Source: Cliona cf. orientalis | Taxonomy: Eukaryota > Porifera > Demospongiae > Clionaida > Clionaidae | NCBI GenBank assembly: GCA_963930775.1 | Contig: OZ005689.1 | Span: 8,382,854-8,446,853, forward strand | Reading direction: 5' to 3' | Length of the DNA stretch: 64,000 nucleotides | Shown here: positions 1-12,237 of the stretch, piece after piece | How the letters are laid out: each line of letters begins with the position of its first letter | Numbering within the stretch: position 1 is the first letter of the stretch | Notes under the pieces: generated by a model | Seen by the model: the letters and a program-made list of their open reading frames with translations, nothing else | Told to the model about the DNA's origin: nothing | Databases searched by the model: none | Position numbers and translations under genes: made by a program

Positions 1-350
1 GGGATATCACCGTATGTGTTCTACATTATAGTTAGATACTGTTTAGGAGATTTCTACGTGATTTAGAAGATCGAAGGGCTTTATGTAGAATCCCAAGCGA
101 AGCACTGGATATACATGCATGGCATCACGAGACTATCAAAATTTAAATCATACTGAGGTTCGCCATGGCATGGCAGAAGCAGGGGGTACCAGGAGCACGT
201 GCCCTCCCTCCCCCCCCCCCCCCACCCACCCAACCTGAAGTAGGGACAGTGCTCCCCCCCCCCCCCCCCCCCCCCCCCCCCCACCTTCCAGAGCCACTGA
301 AGCCATGCAACTACATGCTATCAATAGTATGACCGCCATTGTTGTTTGAT
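1..350. repeat. Segmental duplicate of 31012-31305, with poly-C tracts
   Basis: This stretch matches 31012-31305 over most of its length, both starting at a GGGATATCACCGTATGTG-type sequence and ending near CCATTGTTGT. It carries two long C runs (about 207-223 and 247-282) that are shorter in the other copy, as expected for slippage. Translations across the C runs give only glycine or proline tracts and are not coding. It is the left end of a duplicated block that also contains the motif array at 2019-2525 and the kinase fragment. Confidence 0.8.
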
Positions 351-387
351 TCTAGCTGGTATCTTGAGTAAGTCAGGCAAAATCCTG

Positions 388-1860
388 GGGTAGGTGGATT
401 TTGCTGAAACCAGCGGGAACGGGAACGGGAACGGAAACGGAAACGGAAACGGGAACGAGAACGGAAACCGGAAAATACGAGTCATAAGCAAAAAAAAACC
501 ATAATAATGTTATTATCAAGTTCCCCTCCCCTCGTGCAATTGCTATAAGACAGCCAAACTCGATAGCTGCCTACCAGTTTGCTCGTGCTCGATTGCAAGG
601 CTCTGCACATGCGCACTATGTTGCCTATGACATACCCACTGAGTAACCTGGGCCTGCAGCAACGAGAAATGTTACATTGACGACCTTTACCGACAGTTTC
701 TGACGGGCACCAGAATGCTCATTCGCTCCAGGTGTTAAAATTAGTACATATCATGCACACAGGAGTCCGTAGTTTATGGTGAAAATTGGGCATTGTTAAA
801 CGTTAAACTCTCGGTCATCCTATAGCATAACAATTAAATTAATAATTAGGCCCAGGTTGATAATATTATTATGGACCATTAGATGGCCAAGAATGTGGCT
901 CTACTGCAGAGGTGGTATAATTATATCATTAATTTTTGTGATTAGTCCAGACAATCTCTTGAAGAAATTATTATCTATTCAGGCCAGCAATGTGTTAGAA
1001 AACTGGCTGACCCTGAGAGGTGGTTTTTTTCTTAGATTCTTTGTCCTATTAATAAGTGTACGTTTTTGCTCATCATGCAGTTAGTTCCCCTATTGCACTG
1101 CATGGATTCCAATAATAAATTACTATACAGCAGGATGTTATTGGTCTATCAGCAAAATCAATGTGCATGTAGTTTCCCCTTCCACAGTTACTGTATTATT
1201 GATGAATGCACCCACCTATATTATGTACCTAGTGCTTGAATGTAACCATACCATAACATAGTATACTCGGTGAGAATCAACTATGCAACAATGATCAACC
1301 CTTACATGTGCATACATTAATTTTATAATATTATTATGAGAAGGGTAGCCAATTCAGAATAGTTACATTGCTGATCCACGTACTACATTGCATGGCACAT
1401 GCACTACACTCATCTATTGGGGCATCAATGGTAATAACATATTAATTTACTAGTAGCTGTATACATAATAGCTTGAATGTACACTGGTTCGACATTTTTA
1501 TTCAAATAATATTAAGCCACACAAACAAGAAAATTACTATTGATCATACTTTACAAGCGGACTCCACCCGGCTCAGTAAAGGCCGGTCAGAAATTGCCTG
1601 CATTTGTAATACTTACGCTTTACATTCATTCTAGTAAGGAGTCACTGTTCAATGTGACTATCGCATCTTGTCCTGATCCAGCCGCCAAGGCTGAACAGAA
1701 GCAAGCGCATGTTTCCTACTACGCATGCGCACTCGTAGGCCAAGTTGCTGTATTATTAGCTTATGACTCGTATTTTCCGGTTTCCGTTCTCGTTCCCGTT
1801 CCCGTTTCCGTTTCCGTTTCCGTTCCCGTTCCCGCTGGTTTCAGCAAAATCCACCTACCC
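388..1860. mobile_element. Non-autonomous TIR DNA transposon, MULE-like, 1473 bp
   Basis: Two inverted terminal repeats of 102 bp (388-489 and 1759-1860) start GGGTAGGTGGATTTTGCTG and contain nine GGRAAC-type hexamers each, followed by an identical CGGAAAATACGAGTCATAAGC-like end. The element is flanked by a perfect 9-bp direct repeat AAAATCCTG (379-387 and 1861-1869), taken as the target-site duplication. TIRs near 100 bp plus 9-bp duplications are typical of Mutator-like elements; that family assignment is inference. The 1.27-kb interior has no transposase-like reading frame, so it must be mobilised in trans. The duplicate copy of this locus near 31305 lacks the element. Confidence 0.85.
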
Positions 1861-2018
1861 AAAATCCTGGACCAGATCACTACATTACTATGAATGATTA
1901 AAAAGTAAGGGTAGATTCATGGATTATAATTCTGAATATGGTAACATATGTGCCCCCCTTCCCCCTACTCCCGACATCTTCCTCCGCCTATGTGATGGCT
2001 GCTAGGTAGCACTAACTA

Positions 2019-2525
2019 ATGGGAAGGAAGGGGATCTCCCGTGAGACGTATATCACACCACGGGCAAGGAATTCCCATTGGCACAGAAATGGTGCACGCA
2101 CGGGTAAGGTATTCACCGCGGATCCGCGCACACTACGGGCAAGGAATTCCTCATGGAAGGGATGCACGAGTATTAGGGATTCCCCGGATCCCGGATCCGG
2201 GTACCTAAATGTATAGTACACTACGGGCAAGGAATTTCCCATTGGCACAGACGAAGAGGTGCACGGGTAAGGTATTCACCGCGAATCCGCGCACTCTACG
2301 GACAAGGAATTCCTCGCTAAAGGGGTGCACGGGTAAGGTATTCCCCGGATGTGGGTATAACACACTACGGGTAAGGAATTTCACATAGGCACAGTATCGT
2401 CAACATGCAAAGGGGTGCACGGGTAAGGCATTCCCAACCACAGTACAGTATGTACACTACGGGCAAGGAGTTATGCGTCGAAAGTACATAACCTTATGGG
2501 TACACGGGTAAGGCATTCCCAGACG
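2019..2525. repeat. Alternating two-motif array, 12 units, copy 1
   Basis: A core CGGGYAAGGNATT recurs 12 times in strict alternation. A-units (TACGGGCAAGGAATTYC) begin near 2061, 2136, 2224, 2299, 2368 and 2460. B-units (GCACGGGTAAGGTATTCMC) begin near 2101, 2166 (degenerate), 2264, 2330, 2420 and 2505. Spacing from A to the next B is about 30-52 bp and from B to the next A 35-58 bp. Spacers after the first, third and fifth A share CATTGGCACAG or a variant. The array lies just upstream of the kinase ATG at 2601 and is preserved in the duplicate at 31.6-32.1 kb. Confidence 0.85.
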
Positions 2526-2600
2526 AGGATGCTAAAAACCACTGTCCAGTAATCATATTACGTTCAGGAACACAAATTTTCGAGTCTGAGATATTTTGTT

Positions 2601-2980
2601 ATGGCAGGAAAGTATCTTTTTTCGAGCCTTGAGCCATACAAACTGACACGTGTTGAGTTGACTGGCATTAAACTTGGACATGGCTCGTATGCTTCTGTGG
2701 TGGAGGTGAATTACATGGGTCTAAAGTGTGCTGGAAAGTAGATCCACGAAGTACTTCTTAAGCAGGGAGAAACCAACTATATTATTTGTCACTTTGAGGA
2801 AGAATGTCGCATCCTTAGCTCACAAACTTTCCCCCTTCCTTTATCTACGGTTCTTGGGAGTTCACTTCAAATTATGAAAATAAAAGAGTGCCGATGCTAG
2901 TGATGGAGTTCTTACCTATGAACTTGACATCTTGTATCCAGAAGCATGGGATACCTTAAGATTCTCGACATCATTGCAAG
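2601..2980 (+). pseudogene. Protein kinase N-lobe exon fragment, copy 1 (broken)
   Basis: From ATG 2601 the translation runs MAGKYLFSSLEPYKLT and then a glycine-rich loop (LGHGSYASV), a strand ending LKCAGK, and a helix with HFEEECRILS, which is the start of a eukaryotic protein kinase domain. An in-frame TAG follows LKCAGK at the position where the other copy reads MK, and a further indel follows RILSS. The exon ends at CAAG|GTAAAA, a usable donor. No catalytic loop or DFG motif follows before the next gene, so only the N-lobe is present. The copy at 32140-32504 has a different set of lesions. Confidence 0.75.
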
Positions 2981-3695
2981 GTAAAATGCAATTGAGGCAA
3001 CAAAAACACCCTGGTAGTGTCAAATAGACGTTTATTATTATGCTTACTCTTATTTGCCTATTAAGCATTAATTTAAAAGCTACTACATCTACATAATGCT
3101 GAATAATGGCTTGTCATCCATGACTTTACAGCTAGATAGACCTAAAACACTGTACAGTAGCTAGCTGCACGCGCTAGATCACATTGACAACACCATGGTA
3201 AATTTCAGGGGCGTAGGAAGATGGTTTGGTATAGGGGGGCTCTACAGATCTATAGGCAAGGGCAGTATGATCAGCGTGTATAAAATTGAGCCTAGCTATG
3301 TAACTATAAGAAAACATAGGGGGGCACCAGCCCCCGGAGCCCGCATGGTTCCTACGCCTACGGTAACGTGCGTGCACCAAAATTAGTTATTATACACGGG
3401 CTTGCTTCGTGCCACACGGCAGATATTGGCACAGTATAATATAAAAGCCTGATCTGCTGTGTGGCACTCGAGTCCTATTGCATACCATACAAGTGGGAGG
3501 TAGACAGCCTGGAGATGAACCAATCTGCTTTTTCATGGATTATGTCTGCCTATAATATAAAAATTTGGGTAATTATTATAATCCCTTAGGTTTAGGATTG
3601 GTAGTATAGAACAATATCAGTTATGCATAATAATATAACATGTCTGAATTAATGAAATAATTAAGAGGTTTCGCATTTTATTATAAGCTATGTTA
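2981..3695. other. Intergenic, convergent 3' spacer with one small hairpin
   Basis: No coding sequence is recognised. An imperfect hairpin pairs 3409-3424 (GTGCCACACGGCAGAT) with 3452-3467 at 15 of 16 positions. The rest is AT-rich spacer between the kinase fragment on the plus strand and the Ig/FN3 gene ending at 3696 on the minus strand. Confidence 0.6.
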
Positions 3696-4918
3696 TTATT
3701 CACGATGAAACAATCCTACTTCTCCGTATGCAGGATTGTTTTCCATTTTCACTCTTTGTCGAGAAAGTTTAACGATCTCATAAGCACTGCATTTGTACAT
3801 CTCTAACTCAACCTCAGTTTCAGGGGATGAACCTTCCACACCTGACAGGATCAAGGGTTATTAATAGTAATGTAGCTACGTACAGCAAAGGAAATAACAT
3901 ACGTTTGCCGCATCGCCTGCAAATTATTGTCAGAACAATGCACACCACGAGAATTAGTAGGACTGCTACAAGAGCTACAATTTGAATACCAAATCTTAAT
4001 CATAGCTACTATAATACCTTTTATGCTATAATAAACCTGTAGCTGAACTTGTAATACACGTAACGCCACAGACTGATGAGTCTGAAATTATAAAAAAGCT
4101 ACCTTAGCCATTATTAATTTCACAATAACACTGACATACGTTTTCGGTGCTTCGTTAGGAGCTGTTGTGTTCCATTGTGTCCTACAACTCCGACCTGGTA
4201 CTGCTCCAGATTGACTCCCTCAATACATCCATATGCAGTGTCACCAGATCTGTTGAACTTGTGACTTGATTCAATGTTCATCAGTCCACTAGAGTTGAGC
4301 TGAGAGATTCGCTGATGTACCACTGCCACGCAATTCATTACAGTATTATCATTGAAGGTGCATGCGATACAAACAGGTGATCCAGAACTACTGGTATGAA
4401 CTTCATACTCTATAGGAGGCAGTGGAGGTTGCTGCGCTCTCTCTGCACAAATTGGAAGCATTCACAGTGTTATACATGATCATTGCAGTTGCAAACCTTG
4501 ATCATTGCTGGCAGCCAATACAATCACAGTCCTTGGTGAGGTTACCACTCTTGGGAATGGCACGCAATTCTCCAAAGCGAATACTGAAATTCCATACTCA
4601 GTTTCAGTAAGACAGTGACCAGTCACATTTATGCTGATATTATATATTGTTCTGCTCATTTCCCTTGTTAATGGCATGGTAGTGTATGTCAGATTCATTG
4701 GTGAGGGAATAAACTATCAAAAACACTCCAGTTGCTGTCGACCCATCAATAAAGTTACCCGTAATGCTGATCTCACCAGGATGAGATGAAACGGAAATTA
4801 TATTTTGAATATCATGAGTGCCTACAATGTATTGTACGATATGTTTTGTAAATTTTAGCCCATGATAGTGATTAAGAAAGTCTAATTTCCACTATAGCCT
4901 AGTCCTGATGCTAGATTG

Positions 4919-4919
4919 C

Positions 4920-4952
<33 letters not shown>
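4919..4952. repeat. Poly-C tract in intron
   Basis: An uninterrupted run of about 31 cytosines. Similar C or G runs occur at 247-282, 17700-17721, 31207-31220, 34722-34733 and 38279-38292, several within MITE-like sequences. Confidence 0.9.
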
Positions 4953-5989
4953 CTATTATTCTGAAATTATTAAGAGGAAGCAGACTGGCATTGAGACTAG
5001 TCATAGCCATTTAACTTACTTAGCTCAGTCACCTGCATATCAACTACACAATTGTAAGGTAGAATCAAGGCAGTCCATAAATGCCATAAAATCTACATAA
5101 ATTGTTGGAGGTCTTCTGCTCAATTTAAACAAGGTCATCCCATTTAAAGACATGAATTTCTCTACATACAATCATAAAATTTATCAGCATGCATAATACA
5201 TGACATTGTAAGTCTATTCTAACCTGTTATTTCTCTTGTTGGTCCATTAATGTATCCAGACACATTATTTCTGGGTGTAATAACGGCCGAGTATATTTCC
5301 ATAAGTTCAAGAGGGCTAAGAGAGTTGCTGGTAATGCTTTCAGTCACATTCTCATCACTCATGAGAACACTTTGACCACATGTAGTTTTAAATATCTGTA
5401 CACGATAGATGATGTCAGGATCTCTATCAGTTATGTCAAGTGTAGGCAGAGGGTCCCAAAAGGTAGTTAGGGTACCAGAAGAATAATTTCTTTCAAATCC
5501 AAGATTATTGACATTTCGAGGTATACCTAAGATAGATAAAAGATCATTGAATAATATGATTCTAACAATCTCACCTGCATGATATACCTTGAACTAATAG
5601 AGTGGCTGGTGGTGTAAACAGCAGACGAAAATTGTCGAAGAATACTGCCCCACACTCAATGATAGTATTATTGAAGCCAGGGAGAGTTGGGATGGAGAGA
5701 AAAGATGCAAAATGTCCATCATCAACTGGAACCCCCAACTCGGAGATATTATCATGAGAACTGATAGATGTTCCGTTTACTCTCCAAGTGATATCATCAC
5801 TGCTCCTATGTTGACAGCTGAAAACTGCTTCTCCTTGCTCAACTGTCTTATTGAGTGAAGATGGAGTCATCACAAACCCTGTGTTAAGTTTTAATATTAT
5901 ATAGCACATATCTATTTTGGTGGGGAGTCAGCGAGCCCTCATTGTTTTAAATGTCATAATAATGAATGCACAGGAGTGCAGAACCCTCA

Positions 5990-6245
5990 CCGCTTGATAA
6001 CATGCTGCCACTTTGGCCTCAGATCAGCCCCGAAAATCTTTACAGCCATCGCAAATGCCCTAGAATGGGTTATTGAGCAGCGGGGGATTGCTTGGGTTTA
6101 CCACTATACCTCAACTATTTCATCACCTTGGGTGAACCGGGGCAGGATACTTGCAGGTATAACCTCGAGATGATCCTCAGCACATGTATGGAGTTGAGGG
6201 TTACAGTGGCCTTGAACAAATGTGGGCCCGAGTGTCTGCCTAGCA
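5990..6245 (+). pseudogene. DIRS-type reverse transcriptase fragment in an intron
   Basis: The plus strand encodes FGLRSAPKIFTAIANALEW, which closely resembles FGLRSAPKIFNAVAAALRW of the DIRS-like RT at 40-41.8 kb. After a frameshift near 6115 it continues LNYFITLGEPG and ILSTCMELRVTVALNK, corresponding to the region just after the FLDD box. It is a short, frameshifted remnant lying in an intron of the first Ig/FN3 gene, on the opposite strand. Confidence 0.75.
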
Positions 6246-6559
6246 TGGTTCTTTGTACATGTACATGTGTATGTCTGTTCAATATTGGAGTATTGAACTA
6301 CATACCCTGCACCAGTGCACCTGAACATAGTTATGGTATATACTAGCTGTTTAAGTCTCTTCGGAGTCACAGATCAGTGCAGGGGGAAGGCACCTGCCTA
6401 TGTCACTAATCTATATAAACTGAATTTCAAAAGCTTCTGTAGCACATACCTAAACTGAATTATGCACTTGAGAGCAATCATGTAGCTGAAGTAGGTGCCA
6501 TGTGAACACATGCAGACTGGCAACAGCTGCACACTACTACACCACTGGGCAGGACTAAT

Positions 6560-7035
6560 TTGACCATACCCTTACAATTTAACACGGGAGGGTTCGGATT
6601 GATAGATGGACACAAATCCCCAAACGATTGCGATAACCCTCTGTCTATGCTTTGCAGCGAGGGTTAACAACTGAGTTTAGCAACTAACATGGATTAATTT
6701 ATTACCAGAAGTATTTTTTTTATTAAAGTTGAATGGATTGGCTTATTGGATGTAACATCCAATAATTAATTAGTACACTCTTTTAGCTTTATTTAATCTA
6801 TCACCTTTCAAAATGGCTGTTATGCCTCGAATGCGTATATTCTCTCAGACCACCCTTACCATTTTAGCACAGGAGGGTTGAGACAGACAAACGGACGGAC
6901 TGACGGTCAGACAAAAATTGCCAAATACCATAAAAGTTCTAATTACAGTGCTGCTCTAATATAAACACCACTTAGCATTGGGCCATTGGATAATATTATT
7001 TCTCTCCGCCTACGCTTTGCTGTGAGGTTTAATAA
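6560..7035. repeat. Two diverged copies of an intronic repeat
   Basis: Sequences starting near 6563 (ACCATACCCTTACAATTTAA, then CACGGGAGGGTT) and near 6850 (ACCACCCTTACCATTTTAGC, then ACAGGAGGGTT) are alignable, each followed by a CAGAC/GACAAAAATTGCC-type segment and a TATGCTTTGC box. Neither is coding. Confidence 0.5.
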
Positions 7036-7799
7036 AAAAAAAATTGGTATTACATTTTGTGGGTGGAAGCTTGCTAAATCATCCATATAAATTAGCACCC
7101 CACAATAATAATATTTATACTTACCTGGTTCCATTGTGGCCACGGTGGGTGGAGGTGGTTGTGTTGTTGCTTCACGAGTCACTATTAAGAACGTTAATAA
7201 ACAGCACAGTCATCCAGAAGAAGCACCTTACTAGCTAGCATGCAGGGTTTCATCCAGTGGGAGGGGGGTGGGGATAGGGGAGAAGCTCCCCCCTATATAA
7301 CGTAGATTTTTATTAAAATAAGCATTACATCCAAAAATCAAACCACTAGCTTTCTTTTTCATTAAAAAATAAACTGGAGAATTCTCGTCCCAAGGAGCTT
7401 GCAATTGGCATACTAAAAAGCCAACTCATGTGTATACTGCACTTCCACCCCAAATTTTTGTCGCTAGATGAAATACTGATTAGCCTGCATACCTATAATT
7501 ATCAAATTTGCTGGAGGGGTTACTTCACGGGGAGATCCATCAAAGAAGGTAGCCACACAGACTACCTCTGTTCCATTGTACTCTGGGATAGCTGGGATAG
7601 TCAGTGTGTCAACACGTGTGCCATTACTGTCTAGGATAAAGCCATCCAGAATATCACGGTTTAGTCTAGATGATGATCCATTCAGCAGCCAACCAATCTG
7701 TGCACCAAGACGTTGATGGTACACCTGAACACAGCGTCCACCTCCACACCATTCTCAACCTCAACGGTCACAGATGATGGAATTTCATTATGGTTGAAT

Positions 7800-9384
7800 C
7801 CACACCTATGACACTAACCTGTTATGCAAGAATGGGGCAGCTGTTGAAAAGCGACAATAGTTGCCACAAACAAAATGTGGCTAATACTATTCCTCATGAT
7901 ATTAATATTTTGTATACTTCACTGACTGATAACAGTTGTCATCAGTGTCTTACAGATCAAGCGGAAATCGAATAATGTTTGTAATTCAAGTTTTATCATT
8001 GATACTATTATGAGCCAGGAGAAGCTAGTAGCAATAACAGCTAGTCTAAGATGAGTATTACTGGTAATTGAGCACTGTTGATACTATGGGAATTGTTGAT
8101 TAGAGATATACTCTATAGATAATAATTATGTTGATGTAAACACTTGAAACCTTACTTTACGGTAAGTCATGATACTAAACATGGTTATGATATCAAGTAT
8201 CTACACACTGTCGCATTGTATCGGATATCACAATGCCTATTATGGCATAGGCTAAGCACCAATATCTCTTTTATTAAGGCCAATTAACTACACTGAATGT
8301 ACTGGAGTCTTCAACATGCAGTGAGATCTAGAATGAACCACACAATAAAATTAATGTGTGTATAATAATTACATTTTATGCTTGTTGTAATTTATAAATA
8401 ATTCCTGGCTACACCAGTTGCCCTAAAACCCTTAGGTTTTCCCAAAGCCAGGTGGCTACTGAACTACTAATGCTGCTATGTATATATATGCTTTGCCTTA
8501 ACTTGTAGGTATGCCTTTAACAAGATATTTGTACAATAGTCATTTCAGTTCCTGAAGTGTTTGTAGTTGATTCAGTGCAACCTTATATTGTTCCGGTGAG
8601 CTACATATTTACCATAATATCCCTAGCTAAGCTTGTGTAGTGAAAGGTGTCTTGATTTTACAAGGCTAGGCCTGCAAGAATTTATTGCACAATGTCTATC
8701 AACACCAAATACACCGAGCCAATGTACAAATTAAGTTGGCAAAGTCACCCATGCTGCGCATGCATTGAATAATGAATAGTGTCCTATTAATTTTATTCTT
8801 TCACAATGACATGCAAGGAAGGGCCTGCAACAATTTGTTTAGCCATGACAATGATAATGAACACTGAGTAATAATATTATCATGCTGTGGGCTCTCTAAG
8901 AAATTATACAATGTTCATGTGACCTTCTAATGAGTGATATAATTATATTTTGATCTGAATGCTAGGACTATTATTATTATTATGTACAAATGAAGGTTGA
9001 GCTATTCCTGTATAGACTTATTCTTCAGTGTGCCTCTATTTCTATTTGCCATGATTACCCAATTCTGTTCAATAACATTAATGCTGCAAGATCCAAGGTG
9101 GCTACTGATATAGATAACCCCCCTCCCAATTTTACAAGCCACGCCTTCCAATCTCGCAGAGATTGCAGGTGCATGACTGTGTGTTTTGCGAGACTACTTT
9201 CACAGCCTTCTCTGTCCTTGAACATCTCACACCATAAAATCTACATAATATTATTATTAAAATGACGTTTTAAGTAGATGCTCAGGTTCTATAATAAGCT
9301 AGTCGTAGCACCTGAAAATACATGTCTGTTTTGATGCAATCATGATTTATGTACAGTTTATAATCGTAGAATCAAAAACAATGT
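7800..9384. other. Intergenic spacer between Ig/FN3 genes 1 and 2
   Basis: AT-rich sequence with TTATTATTA-type simple repeats. I found no exon with splice borders, no signal-peptide exon for gene 1, and no TIR element. Confidence 0.5.
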
Positions 9385-12237
9385 TTATGCAAGTGTACGT
9401 ATGTTAACATCAACATAGGCGGGATTATCTTTCATGATCACTCTTTGTCGAGAAAGTTGAACCACTTGATAAGCAGCACACCTCTTCATCTCCACATCCA
9501 CCTCACTCTCACCCAGGGATGACCTATCACCATCATCTGGGGAAATACTAACATGATCTGGATTAGTTGATGAGTGTCTACTAAACTTGCTTGAGTGAAA
9601 TCTCTTGGCACAGTGAAGAAGCACTGAAAGAATAGTTCCCATGAGTACCACTGCTACTAAGACTGCTACTGACAAGAGAGGAAGGTATAATGGAGCAGTC
9701 ACTTGAAGCTGACATGTATATGAATTACATAACCTCACCTGCACACACTATACCAATAATGCAATACAATGATCTTGGACTAGAAGCTGAAAGAAAAATA
9801 GATGAGTTTAACTTCAAGATAGTATGCAGATCAACGAATACTGGCACATACGTGTATGGTGAGTCGTTGCTATGGACCTCCTTCCACCAATCACTCCGAC
9901 CTGGTGCTGCTCCAGGTTGACTCCCTCAATGCATCCATATGCAGTGTCACCAGATCTGATGAACTTGTGACTTGATTCAATGTTCATCAGTCCACTAGAG
10001 CTGAGCTGAGAGATTCGCTGATGTACCACTGCCACACAGTCAGTTGTAGAGCTCTCCAGGAAGGTACAGGTTACACAAACACTAGAAGATGTCCTTACAA
10101 GGTCAAATTCTATAAGTGGTGGCTGCTGTGGTGCCCTGTTGATGTCTGTAATACTCCTTGTATGTTTATTATGAAATGCTAATTGTATGTCCACAAACCT
10201 TGGTGGCTATTGGATATAGCATGCAATAATATTATTCCTTGGTGAAACTACCACTCTTGGGAATGGCTGTCCATTTTCTAAAGCAAAGGTAGATACTCCA
10301 TACTCAGCTCCAGTTAGACCAGTCACATTCAGGCTTATCCTATCTCCCTTAGCTTGCTTTGCAATGTAGTATATGTCCTGGGAGCTCGAGCTGTTGAGGG
10401 AATACACAACCACCAACACTCCAGTTGCTGTGGCTCCACTAATAAGTTCACCAGTTACAGTAATCTGACCAGGAAGTTGAGAGTTAGCAACAACATTTTG
10501 AATATCATAGGTACCTTTTGGTTATTTTCAAGAATACATGTATTCATTTCATTACAGTTTTACTGAAGTTCTTACCAAATTACTTAGTTCATAATCGGTC
10601 ACTATCCTATCACTCTCACATCCATATGCTAGAATGGAAGCTCTCCACTGTGAGTTTGGTGGTACACTTTCTTCTACATGCATGTCTATTATCTCTCCAT
10701 TTCTCTCCACAGTGATGTTGGTGACTAAGTCCTCACGGCCATCAAGAGACTCCAGAGTCATCTCGTAGTAGGAAGGAACTGGAGCACCACTCTGAAGAAG
10801 CAGTGTCATGATTTATTAATTATTATTATGTCAAAATTAATAGAAGCAAATCTGAATATTTATCTGAGAGACTCTCGTTAGATTGAGTAAAGTAATTCCA
10901 TTAAGTGACATGAATTTCTCTGTAAAAATTAATTATTACACTGATTATATTATTACATTAGATATTATGCGTATGCAGGATGCTTCCCTTGGGCTTTACT
11001 TGGAATTGGCATTATGGGTTGCTACCTTGAATTTTGCACTATTATCATTATTATGCATTTGCCGCTCTCCCCCTCTCCCCCGAACAAAAATAAAAAATAA
11101 ACAGAGATACCTTTCATTTCAACACTGGGTCCATTCCTTGCACCGCTCACATTATTTCTTGCAGCAATGACAGCTTTGTAAATCTGCATCAAGTCAAGAC
11201 CTTCCTCAGTAACATTCCTACCAGCCACTTCCGTTCGATTTATAAGGATATTCTGGCCACAAGTGATCTGGTAGAGCTCAACAGTGTAGAGTATGTCTGG
11301 ATCAGTGTCATTGATATCAAGAGTAGGAAGAGGATTCCACAATGTCGTCAGCTCATCTTTAGAATAGTCCCTTAGGAGATCGAGCTGCATTCTTGACCTG
11401 TTCAGGGGTGTCTGCTCATGAATAAGATACATGTATTGTTATAACCAGCATTATGCATTCAAGCAAATAAATTATACCTTGAATACGCAATGTCACCGGT
11501 GGTGTAAAGTCCAGTTGAGGCAATGATCCATCAACAAATACAGCTACACATTCAATGATTGTCCCGTCATATGCAAGGAGAGTTTCAATGGACAACTGGT
11601 AGAGGATAACACCATTGGATGATCGAATACTAGTAGTAGAGATATTAAAAAATTAACCGCTATATTCAGTGAAGTCAGCAGGTGTATATTGACACTAAAA
11701 TGTAGTAGTTTCTTGTTCCACAGCCACAGTCAGTGGAGAGAGAATTATCTCAAAACCAGTATCTGGCGGTAAATCTGTTGGTGTGAACAATAATAAGGTA
11801 GCTGCAGGAGTCACTTCAGATGGAGATCCATCAAAGAAGACTACCACACACTCCACCACTGTTCCATTGTACTGTGGTTCAGCTGGGATGGTCGGAGTGT
11901 ACACTGTGTTTATCATTTTCATCACAGAGCCAGATCTGATGTCGGGGAACCATCCAACTGGCCATGATGAAACACCCACTAACCAAACAATGAGAGCATA
12001 GGATGATGTGTGCTGACACCTAAAAGGTGGTGTTGCTGTTCCCAACTCAACTACCAAATTGGCAGGAATTTCAGCAAATTCTGTACATAATAATATTATA
12101 ATGGTATAATATTATTCAGTGATAATATTAATACCTATCTTGCTGGCCCTCCGATAATGATGCTGTTACAAGCCTGACTTACCTTCCAAAGAGAAAGGTA
12201 ACAATACTAAAATGAAATAAAGACACCTGCAGCTCAT
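9385..12237 (-). pseudogene. Ig/FN3 transmembrane receptor, cluster member 2, stops in Ig2
   Basis: Exon 1 (12237-12183) encodes signal peptide MSCRCLYFILVLLPFSLE and ends in phase 1 at GTAAGT. It joins the acceptor at about 12080 to continue EFAEIPANLVVELG and an Ig-like domain with CQHTSSYALIVW. The same exon runs into a second Ig-like domain, where an in-frame TAG replaces the residue before the first core Cys (about 11699) and a TAA lies near 11652. FN3-like exons follow at about 11430-11110, 10790-10560 (LESLDG) and 10515-10235 (HDIQN), then the CVAVVHQRISQLSSSGLMN module (10160-9880) and the last exon (9744-9385). The last exon carries a membrane segment (LPLLSVAVLVAVVLMGTILS) and a roughly 75-residue tail with LSRQRVIMKDNPAYVDV. 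All other exons are open. Skipping or editing could bypass the stops, but decay is the simpler reading. Confidence 0.8.

Larger units (their letters stand above)
3696..7795 (-). pseudogene. Ig/FN3 transmembrane receptor, cluster member 1, frame-damaged
   Basis: Minus-strand exons, in transcript order: Ig-like (about 7795-7470), short Thr/Pro-rich hinge (7182-7127, ending at GTAAGT), Ig-like (5905-5575), FN3-like with WDPLPTLDITDRDPDIIY (about 5525-5225), FN3-like starting HDIQN (about 4825-4500), a Cys-containing module with CVAVVHQRISQLNSSGLMN (4455-4180), a membrane segment IVALVAVLLILVVCIVLTII (about 3975-3910), and a cytoplasmic tail ending at 3696. The tail contains LSRQRVKMENNPAYGEV, with an NPXY-like motif. 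One-base frameshifts are apparent in the first Ig exon near 7725 and in the HDIQN FN3 exon near 4695. The FN3 exon equivalent to 10809-10552 of the next gene is missing, and no signal-peptide exon was found. It is either a decayed paralogue or carries sequence errors. Surface adhesion or recognition is inferred from domains only. Confidence 0.75.

Noticed and set aside
81-339. Glycine-rich open frames on the minus strand
   Set aside because: They are translations of poly-C tracts. The corresponding C runs differ in length in the duplicate at 31.2 kb and the frames are not conserved.
388-1860. Treating this element as a deletion derivative of the MULE at 48 kb
   Set aside because: The terminal sequences (GGGTAGGTGG versus GCAAATTTTTTT) do not match. 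Only the 9-bp target size is shared.
1540-1893. 117-codon frame ending in VPVPVSVSVS
   Set aside because: It reads through the hexamer-repeat TIR of the element at 388-1860; the opposite end gives the mirror image.
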